Positions 58,401-64,000 of a stretch of 64,000 nucleotides of DNA are shown here, one piece after another. The stretch is taken from NCBI GenBank assembly GCA_051955985.1, contig JBQCGD010000057.1:1-64000 (forward strand), read 5' to 3'. The DNA is from DATKPA01 sp051955985. GTDB taxonomy: Bacteria; Planctomycetota; Phycisphaerae; WQYP01. Under the pieces are notes generated by a model. It was not told where the DNA came from, did no database searches, and saw nothing but the letters and a program-made list of their open reading frames with translations. Made by a program: the position numbers and the translations under genes. Position 1 is the stretch's first letter. Each line of letters begins with the position of its first letter.

Positions 58401-58989
58401 ACTCAACGCCGCACCCACCACCCGCGCCGTCAACGGCATCGTCACCATCCACAACGCCCAGCTCACCCCCAGCACCGGCTACTTCACCCTCGGCGCCACC
58501 CTCCCCGGCTACGTCACCAGCTACTCCGCCCCCATCATCGTCAGCGGGCCTCCCGTTAAACTCGTCGTCGGCCGCCAGCCCGCCGCCGTCGTCGCCGCCG
58601 GACCCACCCTCACGCCCGTCGTCGTCCGCATCCTCGACAATTTCGGCCGAACCGCCGCCAGCAACTCCCCCGTCACCGTCTTCCTCATCGGACCCAGCGG
58701 CGCCGTCCTCGGCGGCACTCGCACCGTCCACGCCAACAACGGCGTCGCCCTCTTCTCCAACCTCTCCATCTCCCGCCCCGGCACCTACACCCTCCGCTTC
58801 ACCGCCGGCAAGCTCCAGCCCGTCAACTCCATCAGGATCGTCGTCACCTCCAGCAACGCCCAACTCGCCGCCGCTGCCAAGAAAAAGCAGGCCGCCCACG
58901 CCGTCGCCGCCACCACCAAAACGGTCGCCAAAGCCGTTACCAGAACCGCCCTCCTCAACCCCCTCCGCCGCTTCGGCCTCTACCACTGA
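55441..58989 (+). CDS. Giant exported kelch/galactose-oxidase-like protein with six Ig-like repeats
   Basis: A 1182-residue secreted protein. The planctomycete 'VEQLEQRTLMAA' motif is at ~48-59. Residues ~60-430 are a kelch-type propeller with blades such as 'LLPDGRVLAQGG', 'ILQDGRLFVAGS', 'ILPDGRVLMV'. A DUF1929-like (galactose oxidase C-terminal) domain follows at ~430-525 ('YGDDAQMSTNYPLIRLT'). Six Ig-like repeats begin at about 529, 631, 734, 837, 939 and 1041 ('LVFTQQP', 'LVFTSQP', 'LAFEQP', 'LAFLQAP', 'AVFLQQP', 'LVVGRQP'). The Lys/Ala-rich end is unusual for a secreted protein. An intrinsic terminator follows. Confidence 0.88.
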   Translation: MSISSLLFERARNHLHLNRERARLAQAFSLPRATPRPAKSRRPSFSTVEQLEQRTLMAATWTALTHPAPGQVTAMYLLPDGRVLAQGGPQQISNRWEILTPDAQGHYVDGTWSSAASSNYARLFYSSQILQDGRLFVAGSEYDENISSGPPFNNPTAVTKNAEIYNPLTNTWTMLPNQNFGALFDCASEILPDGRVLMVPVEPATPFGTLIYDPQTNTFTAGPAQLRGINAPALSGDEEGLVKLPDGSILTVDGAHTSERYIPSLNQWVNDGPVPVNLYDLNSDEIGASALLPNGKVIWFGGTGRTAIYTPSGNNNPGTWTTGPTIPGGKIAEDSPATVLADGNVLFMASASEEAAGTFYLYNPITNTITTTTQIPSFLDPPFVSRFLNLPDGTILTCHTDSQLYIYNPNTPALAAAAPVLSSIVRNTGGTFTASGTNFNGINEGSSYGDDAQMSTNYPLIRLTSGSNVYYARSFGWNMTGVVTGDAPAFTNFSLPANLPQGAYQLQVVTNGVASNAMTFINRPDATPTLVFTQQPTGGLPLRPLAPFTVTIEDQYGDIYGGFNSPITLTVASGPGTIGGTFTVSAVDGVATFSNVTLSAAGTYTLAASDPADNVFNILSDPFTVQPGPTQLVFTSQPATSIAGQPIAGPVTVTLQFANGTVVDDNTAITLAVASGPGGLNGNVTIPLVHGVATFNAANITVAGTYTLSATDPLDNIVATSNSFLVNAAAAATLAFEQPITGAIAGSPISPAVLVAIEDAYGNVISSSNANITIAVSSGPGLLAGFTSATTSSGVAAFNNLVLTTAGNYTLTATDAADNFVGTSNTFTLSPGAAANLAFLQAPSTLTAGQLFAPAVSAVLTDAFGNVATNNVSNISIAVASGPGAILGATTVPVVNGIANFNDITIKKAGTYQLVINDGGLGPVTSSAFNVNAGPPSQAVFLQQPSAITSGTRFNLVMQIEDAAGNFIGNSNAPVHLSLVGAPRGAKLNAAPTTRAVNGIVTIHNAQLTPSTGYFTLGATLPGYVTSYSAPIIVSGPPVKLVVGRQPAAVVAAGPTLTPVVVRILDNFGRTAASNSPVTVFLIGPSGAVLGGTRTVHANNGVALFSNLSISRPGTYTLRFTAGKLQPVNSIRIVVTSSNAQLAAAAKKKQAAHAVAATTKTVAKAVTRTALLNPLRRFGLYH

Positions 58990-59019
58990 TCCTCCACGAC
59001 CACACACCCCGCACGCCAC

Positions 59020-59053
59020 AGCGGCTCCTCCACCCGGAGGGGCCGCTTTTTTT
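59020..59053 (+). terminator. Rho-independent terminator of the kelch/Ig-like gene
   Basis: Stem AGCGGCTCCTCC / GGAGGGGCCGCT with one G-T pair and a 4-base loop (ACCC), followed by seven T; 30 bases after the stop. Confidence 0.92.
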
Positions 59054-59059
59054 CACCGA

Positions 59060-59803
59060 TCAAAACATCGGCGCCGGCCGCACCGGCCGCGACCGCTTCT
59101 CCTCCTCCGCCCGCGCCGCCAGCAGCACCCCGTTGAACCACCCAATCCCCTCCCGCATCGCCTCAAAATGCCTCACCACCCTCTCCACCACCCCCGGCGA
59201 CACCGCCACCGATGCCGGCAATTCCGCCCACCAGTAAAACTGCTTCATCTTCAAATACCCCGCCACCGCCGACCCCTCATGATCCCGCCACTCCCGCGGC
59301 ATCCGCACCAGCCGCTCCCCCTGCAACTCCCCAAACATCTTCTTCACCTTCGCGTTCCCCACAATTTTCAAAAACCGCCCCGCATCCGCCACCATCCCCG
59401 CCCGCACCGCCCGCAACTCCTCCGCCCCCGGCATGTAAATCCCCCCCGCTATCCCCACATGCTTGTGCGACACCTCAAAATAAAACCCCGCCCCCGCATG
59501 CCGCGGCAACTGCCGATGCGCAAACGTCGCCCCCACGTGCGTCTTGTACGGCGTCTTGTCCTTCGAAAATCGCGTGTCCCGGTATATCCGGTAAATCGCC
59601 TTCGCCGGCTCCTCCGCCACGTGATCCCCCGATATCTTCCGCATCCGCTCATTGATCCCCGCCACCATCTCCACCATCGGCCCCTTGACCCGCCCCTCAA
59701 AAATCTCCTTCCGCGCACCAAACCACTCCCGGTTGTTGTTCGTCTCCAACTGCCGGAAAAACGTCAGCATCTCCCGCGGAAAACATTTAAAGCGCGTCAC
59801 CAT
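59060..59803 (-). CDS. DUF2461 family protein
   Basis: A 247-residue protein of the DUF2461 (TIGR02453) family: 'REMLTFFRQLETNNNREWF' at the N-terminus, 'RIYRDTRFSKDKTPYKTHVG' and 'AGFYFEVSHKHVGIAGGIYM' in the core. Widespread in bacteria and fungi, with no known biochemical role. The ATG at 59803 (MVTRFKCF) is preferred to a TTG at 59812. It converges with the kelch gene. Confidence 0.88.
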   Translation of the reverse strand: MVTRFKCFPREMLTFFRQLETNNNREWFGARKEIFEGRVKGPMVEMVAGINERMRKISGDHVAEEPAKAIYRIYRDTRFSKDKTPYKTHVGATFAHRQLPRHAGAGFYFEVSHKHVGIAGGIYMPGAEELRAVRAGMVADAGRFLKIVGNAKVKKMFGELQGERLVRMPREWRDHEGSAVAGYLKMKQFYWWAELPASVAVSPGVVERVVRHFEAMREGIGWFNGVLLAARAEEEKRSRPVRPAPMF

Positions 59804-59837
59804 AACCCCCAATTGTACGCCACCTCCAAACCGCCGT

Positions 59838-59876
59838 GCACCACCCCAGTTTAGCCGGCGATTTTAATCGCCGTGT
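59838..59876. repeat. GTTTAGC hairpin repeat, copy at 59.8 kb
   Basis: GCACCACCCCAGTTTAGC followed by the stem CGGCGATT-TT-AATCGCCG (59856-59873) and TGT. Exactly the same ~39 bases recur at 61346-61384. Confidence 0.9.
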
Positions 59877-59915
59877 CCCACTCCCCGAGGTCTATTGCAC
59901 TAAACCGCATAGAGT

Positions 59916-59944
59916 TTGACATGAAACGCATAAACCGCTATCCT
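59916..59944 (+). promoter_or_regulatory. Sigma-70-like promoter with direct repeats, upstream of the XRE gene
   Basis: TTGACA (59916-59921), 17 bases, TATCCT (59939-59944), 17 bases before the XRE ATG. TAAACCGC occurs twice, at 59901-59908 and 59931-59938, bracketing the -35 box. Binding there by the XRE protein itself would give autoregulation. Confidence 0.55.
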
Positions 59945-59960
59945 CCACATCGGAGGCATC

Positions 59961-60350
59961 ATGAGTCACCGCCACAAGCCCCGAAACACCCTGCCCATCG
60001 CCACCGTCGAACTCGCCGGCACCACCTACGCCATCCTCCCCGCCGCCACTCTCGCCGCCATCTGCCGCAAGGCCCGAATCACCACGACCCCCGCCGCTTC
60101 CCCCGACCCCTCCCCCCTCTACGCCGCCGCCCCGGAAGACCTCAACCCCGCCCACGTCGCCCGACGCCTCGCCGACCGCCGCAAAAACGCCGGCCTCACC
60201 CAGGGCCAGCTCGCACAACGCGCCGGCGTCCGCATCGAAACCGTCAACCGCATCGAGCGCGGACACGTCACCCCCGACTTCCGCACACTCCGCAAACTCC
60301 TCCAGGCCATGCTCGAAGCCGAAGCCCACCCCATCACCCGAAAGGAGTAA
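59961..60350 (+). CDS. XRE-family transcriptional regulator
   Basis: A 129-residue DNA-binding protein. Residues ~63-120 are a Cro/CI-type helix-turn-helix ('VARRLADRRKNAGLTQGQLA', 'RIETVNRIERGHVTP', 'LRKLLQAML'). An N-terminal ~55 residues of small antitoxin-like sequence ('TVELAGTTYAILP', as in proteins that follow RelE-type toxins) precedes it. No toxin gene is upstream. CGGAGG lies 5 bases before the ATG. The next gene, an acyl carrier protein, starts 4 bases after its stop. Confidence 0.85.
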   Translation: MSHRHKPRNTLPIATVELAGTTYAILPAATLAAICRKARITTTPAASPDPSPLYAAAPEDLNPAHVARRLADRRKNAGLTQGQLAQRAGVRIETVNRIERGHVTPDFRTLRKLLQAMLEAEAHPITRKE

Positions 60351-60353
60351 CCC

Positions 60354-60623
60354 ATGTCCCTCCCGCAAACCGAATCTGAAACCCTCACCCGCCTCTGCAC
60401 CCTCGCCGCCGAACAAGCCGGCATCGACCCCTCCACCGTCACCCCCGACAGCGACTTCTACACCGACCTCAACTTCGACAGCCTCGACGCCGTCGAATAC
60501 GTCATGACGATCGAAGAAGAATTCAACATCTCCATCGACGACCACCAAACCGAATCCGTCCGCACCCCGCGCAAAGCCTACGAACTCCTCGCCCCCCTCG
60601 CCCCCCAAGCTCCCGGACCCTGA
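60354..60623 (+). CDS. Acyl carrier protein
   Basis: An 89-residue acidic carrier with the phosphopantetheine motif 'LNFDSLDAVEYVM' (Ser43) and 'IEEEFNISIDD', typical of AcpP-like proteins. AAAGGAG precedes the ATG. The C-terminus is extended by ~10 Pro/Ala residues. It lies alone with an XRE regulator, away from fatty acid synthesis genes, so it may serve a specialised pathway. The linkage to a regulator is unusual. Confidence 0.88.
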   Translation: MSLPQTESETLTRLCTLAAEQAGIDPSTVTPDSDFYTDLNFDSLDAVEYVMTIEEEFNISIDDHQTESVRTPRKAYELLAPLAPQAPGP

Positions 60624-60641
60624 CGACAAAACCCAACACAC

Positions 60642-60670
60642 GTTTAGCCCCGGCCTTTGGGCCGGGGAGC
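60642..60670. repeat. GTTTAGC hairpin repeat, copy at 60.6 kb
   Basis: GTTTAGC is followed by the stem CCCCGGCC-TTTG-GGCCGGGG (60648-60667). The GTTTAGC start is shared with the other copies, but the stem is entirely different and still perfectly paired. Confidence 0.85.
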
Positions 60671-60680
60671 GCCTCAATTC

Positions 60681-61318
60681 TCACACCACGTCCAACCCCA
60701 ACCGCCGCGCCACCCCCTCATCCCCCGGCCAAAACACCCGCTCCCGAGGCGTCACCAACGCCACCACCCCGCGCTCCGCCAACACCGCGCGCTGCTCCGC
60801 CACAAATCCCGTCAAATCAATCACCTCCAAAAGCGCCTCCTCCGAAAACCGCCGCAACATCTCCCCACGCAACCCCAACTGAATCGCCCGCCGCTCCAGC
60901 GCCTCCCCGCCCGGCCCATGATCCGGATCCCACTGCAACCGCACCTCCGACCCCGCCACCGCCCCCTTCCACTCCCCCTCCGTCGCATGCGCCACCCGAT
61001 CCCACGAAGAAGCCACCGCCTTCCCCAAAATCTCCTCAAAAAACCCCCGCCGCACCCGCAACCCCAGCGTCGCCTCCTGGTTCTCCTTCGTCCCCACCCC
61101 GACCGAAACATCATCCAAAGGAAGTTGGGCTTGATCCAACTCATGCGCGAAAAACTGAACCCCTCCCCAAACCGCCCATGCTTCACCGCATAATCCGCAA
61201 TGCCCCGGTTGTACGCCTGATACACCACCACCGACCCCTCATCGAACTGCGCCAACACATGTCGCCCCGCCCGCGGCCACCGCCTCACCTGCTCCTGATA
61301 ACGTTCCATCTCAATCAC
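60681..61318 (-). pseudogene. DUF4291 family gene with a single-base frameshift
   Basis: Two adjacent minus-strand frames make up one DUF4291 protein (~212 aa). The first part has 'HVLAQFDEGSVVVYQAYNRG' and 'MSWIKPNFLWMMFRSGWG'. After the run GGGGTGGGG (+ strand CCCCACCCC, 61092-61100) the frame must shift by one to continue as 'TKENQEATLGLRVRRGFFEE' and on to 'ALVTPRERVFWPGDEGVARR'. One G appears missing. This may be a real mutation, a sequencing error in a G-tract, or programmed slippage. Function of the family unknown. Starts at GTG 61318 or ATG 61309. Confidence 0.8.
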
Positions 61319-61345
61319 ATCTCACCATCGAACCAACCAAACCTC

Positions 61346-61384
61346 GCACCACCCCAGTTTAGCCGGCGATTTTAATCGCCGTGT
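61346..61384. repeat. GTTTAGC hairpin repeat, copy at 61.4 kb
   Basis: An exact duplicate of 59838-59876 including flanks; stem at 61364-61381. The two copies bracket the XRE-ACP-DUF4291 segment. Confidence 0.9.
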
Positions 61385-61579
61385 TATCACGTGCGTAGCA
61401 AGGCAACGTAACAATAACCTGAATGAACTTTCACTCGCACTTCCGAGGCAACGGATCAAGTCTGTGAAATGCACGATTTGTTCTTTCATTTCCGCTCGAT
61501 GGCGTCTAACCTCCATTTGTGATTAACGAAATCTATTCTCTCTCTCAACAAAGACAATGCTTTCATTCGGGAGACAACC

Positions 61580-62275
61580 TTGGCCTTCGATGCCTATGTC
61601 GGATCGTTCACGCGATTTTACCGGCGCGAATGGGAGAACGTCGTTCAGAAGATGGCGCGTGAGCAGGGGAGACAATACACCATGATTTATGCCGGCGGTG
61701 AGCCTCCGCCGCCCCAGCCGGCACACGAAATTCAGGAGGCTGTCCGAAGTTGGTGTGCGGCAATGCAGCAGGGACTCGGCAGCAATATGCCACACAAGAT
61801 TGAATGGGACGAATCTGAGAATTCTCCTTATTTCACAGATCGGCCAGGATAGCCGGGATACCGTGGACTGCTCCTGCTGGCCGCCTATGAAGACCATCCC
61901 GATTTGACGCCGCCCGACGAGTTGCCGAAGGACTGGGTATCCGATGAAGCATTTATCCGTTCGACTGCCAAAGACTTCAGATCGAAATACTCGCAGATTC
62001 TGAACCCCGAATTGTGGTTGCCGTTGGATGTCGACTTCTATTTTGAAGGGGGAACGCTCGCAAGTGAAAATCAGAAAATCGGAGCAACATTTGGACTTAA
62101 GCGGCAATTGGAACGGCTTCACGCCGCAACCGCAGCAAGGTTGGCCGAAGCGACGCCTCCCGCTGGCGCCAAGAACGAAACCCTCAATGGTGCAGGCAAG
62201 ATTGGCTTGGACATATTTCTGCACTTGGCGAACCTGGCGTGCGAGCACCGCCTGCCCATGCTCCTGAACTTCTAG
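61580..62275 (+). pseudogene. Uncharacterised gene interrupted by an in-frame TAG
   Basis: A 231-codon frame is open except for one TAG at 61850-61852. Before it: 'AFDAYVGSFTRFYRREWENV' and 'PYFTDRPG'; after it: 'PGYRGLLLLAAYEDHPDL', 'LPKDWVSDEAF' and 'LWLPLDVDFYFEGG'. The junction reads as a family in which Trp would stand at the stop (TGG to TAG), so a nonsense mutation is the simplest explanation. TTG start with GGGAGA 5-6 bases upstream. Base use is lower in GC than neighbours, so the gene looks acquired. I cannot name the family. Confidence 0.65.
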
Positions 62276-62330
62276 AGTTGTGCCGGCTCCCGGCCCCGAT
62301 CATGGAGCGAAAACCCGTCAATCCGCCTCC

Positions 62331-62363
62331 ATTCTGAATTCTGAACCCTGAATTCTGAATTCC
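62331..62363. repeat. TGAATTC tandem repeat
   Basis: ATTCTGAATTCTGAACCCTGAATTCTGAATTCC: 7-base TGAATTC units. A near copy lies at 63552-63585, so the two flank the MFS gene. Confidence 0.88.
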
Positions 62364-62433
62364 CTCTCCCCACAAATCCCCCCAACCCCGCCGCCACCCC
62401 ACTCATCACCACCACCCCCCCAAACCACCACGA

Positions 62434-63540
62434 CTACCCCACCCAATCCGCCACCACCCAAATCACCGGCGGCCCAATCAAAAACCCCACAAACCCCATC
62501 GTCGCCACCGTCGCAATCCCCGCCGAAGGCGCCACCCCATCCGTCCGCCCGCCCGCCGAAAACAAGATCGGACAAATCCCCGAAAACCCCACCCCCGCAC
62601 ACGCAAATCCCAGCATCGCCACCACCGCCACATGCGACACCAGCCCCGCCGCCAGCCCGCACGCCGCCAGCCCCGCCCCGTACCGCACAAACCGCACCGG
62701 CCCGATCGCCGCCGTCACCCGGTCCGCCACCAGCCGCCCACCCGTCATCGCCAGCGAAAACACCGCATACCCCGCCGCCGCAAAACCCATCCCCGTCCCC
62801 AGCGCCCGATGCAGATACACCGCCGTCCAATCCCCCATCGCCCCTTCCCCCACCAGCACGCAAAACGTCACCGCCCCCAGCAGCACCAAATGCGGATGCA
62901 CAAACGCCGCCCACCGTGAACCGCCCTCCCCGCGCGACTCCTCCTGCGGCGGATCCGCCAGCATCATCGGCGCCGCCAACGCCCCCAGCGTCCCCATCAC
63001 CGCCGCCACCATCAAAAAATGCGCCAGCACCCCGACCCCCAGCGCCGCCATCGCCGCGCCCATCGCCGCACCCGCCATCCCGCCCAAACTGAACAGCGCA
63101 TGAAACCCCGCCATGATCGGCCGTCCGTACGCCTTCTCCACCACCACCGCCTGCGAATTGATCGCCACGTTCATCGCCCCAAACAACGTCCCAAACGCCG
63201 CAAGGCTCCCCGCCAGCGCCCAGAAACTCCCCGCCATCCCCGGCAACACCAGCATCAAACAATACACCATCACCCCCACCCGCACCGCCGCACGCGACCC
63301 CACCCGCGCCACCACCTGCCCCATCACCGGCATCGCCACCATCCCCGCCGCCGAAATCGCAAGCAACGCCATCCCCAACACCGAATTCGAAAGCCCCAAC
63401 CGCTCCTGCACCACCGGAATCCGCGACACCCACGTCGCAAACACCGCCCCCTGTATAAAAAACACCAAAAGCGCCGCGAAACGCGCCCGCTGCGCCGCGC
63501 TACAAGTCGAATCCACTGGAACAGCCACTGCCGTCGTCAT
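62434..63540 (-). CDS. Major facilitator superfamily transporter
   Basis: A ~368-residue MFS permease with 11 visible TM helices. It starts MTTAVAVPVDSTCSAAQRAR; 'GQVVARVGSRAAVRVG' is the loop 2-3 motif, and 'GGRLVADRVTAAIG' its equivalent in the second half. The protein stops at 'PPVIWVVADWVG', where MFS proteins of this group usually continue with one more helix. After the TAG the same frame reads '...GVVVMSGVAAGLGGFVG', which looks like that helix, so the gene may be truncated by a nonsense change. Substrate unknown; the closest groups move sugars or drugs. Confidence 0.83.
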   Translation of the reverse strand: MTTAVAVPVDSTCSAAQRARFAALLVFFIQGAVFATWVSRIPVVQERLGLSNSVLGMALLAISAAGMVAMPVMGQVVARVGSRAAVRVGVMVYCLMLVLPGMAGSFWALAGSLAAFGTLFGAMNVAINSQAVVVEKAYGRPIMAGFHALFSLGGMAGAAMGAAMAALGVGVLAHFLMVAAVMGTLGALAAPMMLADPPQEESRGEGGSRWAAFVHPHLVLLGAVTFCVLVGEGAMGDWTAVYLHRALGTGMGFAAAGYAVFSLAMTGGRLVADRVTAAIGPVRFVRYGAGLAACGLAAGLVSHVAVVAMLGFACAGVGFSGICPILFSAGGRTDGVAPSAGIATVATMGFVGFLIGPPVIWVVADWVG

Positions 63541-63551
63541 CACCCGCCACA

Positions 63552-63585
63552 CATTCTGAATTCTGAACTCTGAATTCTGAATTCC
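63552..63585. repeat. TGAATTC tandem repeat, second copy
   Basis: CATTCTGAATTCTGAACTCTGAATTCTGAATTCCCC, differing from 62331-62363 at about two positions. It lies between the HAD and MFS genes. Confidence 0.88.
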
Positions 63586-63591
63586 CCCAAC

Positions 63592-64000
63592 TCACGCCGC
63601 CGCATGCCCGCGCGCCACGCAATCAAACACCGCCTCCACCCCGCGCGCAAAACTCGTCTCCGCATCCCCCGCCGGCACAACCAAATCCGCAACGCCCTTC
63701 GCCGAGTCCTTCCCATGATCCATCGCCACCCCCAGCCCCGCCCACTCCAGCATCGCCACATCATTGTTCCCATCCCCAAACGCCAGCACCTGCTCCCGCG
63801 CGATCCCCATCCGCTTCGCCAGCGCCGCCAGCGCCGACGACTTGTTCACCCCCGGCATCGTGAACTCAATGAACTCCGGCTCCGTCACGACCGTGTCCAA
63901 ACGCCCCCTCCAGGCCGCCGAAACCCGTCCAAACTCTGCCGAAATCCGTGTAGAATCATCCAAAAACAGTACCTTCTGATACATTTCCCCTCCCAAATCG
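63592..64000 (-). CDS. Cof-type HAD-IIB phosphatase, C-terminal part (runs off the window)
   Basis: The last ~136 residues of a Cof/YbiV-like HAD phosphatase, which hydrolyses sugar phosphates and similar metabolites in the cytoplasm. 'PGVNKSSALAALAKRMGI' holds the motif III Lys and 'AFGDGNNDVAMLEWAGLGVAM' is motif IV with the Mg2+ Asp pair. The N-terminal 'DxDGT' and cap domain lie beyond position 64000. The frame is open to the window end, so the gene is cut by the window and not by mutation. Confidence 0.88.
   Translation of the reverse strand, partial: DLGGEMYQKVLFLDDSTRISAEFGRVSAAWRGRLDTVVTEPEFIEFTMPGVNKSSALAALAKRMGIAREQVLAFGDGNNDVAMLEWAGLGVAMDHGKDSAKGVADLVVPAGDAETSFARGVEAVFDCVARGHAAA

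Noticed and set aside
56230..59019. 929-codon minus-strand frame opposite the kelch gene
   Set aside because: Composed almost wholly of Gly/Val/Glu/Asp with no domain; a reverse-strand shadow of a C-rich gene.

Overview
The window looks like a stretch of chromosome from a high-GC planctomycete, most likely of class Phycisphaerae. The evidence is indirect but consistent. Two large exported proteins carry the planctomycete-type N-terminal 'LExxExRxLMxx' motif (46296 and 55441). One protein has a C-terminal VPLPSA-type PEP-CTERM sorting signal (14033). Several small membrane proteins have a CGY-type zinc ribbon, and one ECF sigma factor is fused to a transmembrane segment and an extracytoplasmic domain. 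Most genes are single or in pairs, with few operons. One tRNA (Arg-TCT) is present; no rRNA, CRISPR array or intact insertion sequence was seen.

Layout. 1-6.2 kb: murD (partial), a GH5 glycosidase, a methyl-accepting chemotaxis protein, a degenerate IS1595-like transposase and an alpha/beta hydrolase. 6.4-8.5 kb: small exported and membrane proteins and nadD. 8.6-11.65 kb: a complete two-gene Hachiman anti-phage system (hamA-hamB) in foreign, lower-GC sequence. 11.7-13.7 kb: small membrane proteins and lipoproteins among hairpin repeats. 14-16.4 kb: a PEP-CTERM protein and an OprB porin. 16.6-22.9 kb: metG, a Gfo/Idh-like protein, an AbiEii-type nucleotidyltransferase with its partner, and an HlyD-like adaptor. 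23-25 kb: three lipoproteins. 25.3-29.5 kb: pgpH-ybeY-CBS protein, a conserved order. 30-34.3 kb: tRNA-Arg, a MacB/LolD-like ABC pair and the ECF sigma fusion. 34.6-39 kb: sucA-sucB, the E1 and E2 subunits of 2-oxoglutarate dehydrogenase, without E3. 39-46 kb: Uma2, zinc-ribbon membrane proteins, an endonuclease III and an ABC exporter. 46.3-51.1 kb: a subtilase, a GNAT protein and a siroheme nitrite/sulfite reductase. 51.5-64 kb: an HTH-receiver regulator, an MBL-fold hydrolase, gluQ, a giant kelch/Ig-like protein, an XRE-acyl carrier protein pair, two broken genes, an MFS transporter and a partial HAD phosphatase.

Three structures are not explained by genes. (1) The strand bias of G over C changes sign twice: the + strand is C-rich from 1 to about 6 kb, G-rich from about 6 to 46 kb, and C-rich again after about 47 kb, whatever the gene orientation. 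This looks like a roughly 40-kb inversion. (2) At least eight families of short tandem repeats with 7-14-base units sit between genes, several as inverted pairs able to form long hairpins. In at least four places they have entered coding sequence (nadD, metG, a lipoprotein signal peptide, and the tail of the AbiEii-like protein). (3) Two families of dispersed hairpins keep their flanks while both stem arms change together.

Functionally, the core genes cover cell wall synthesis, NAD synthesis, tRNA charging and modification, ribosome maturation, c-di-AMP turnover, the TCA cycle and nitrogen or sulfur assimilation. The accessory genes concern defence (Hachiman, and possibly the AbiEii pair), polysaccharide use (GH5, OprB) and export.
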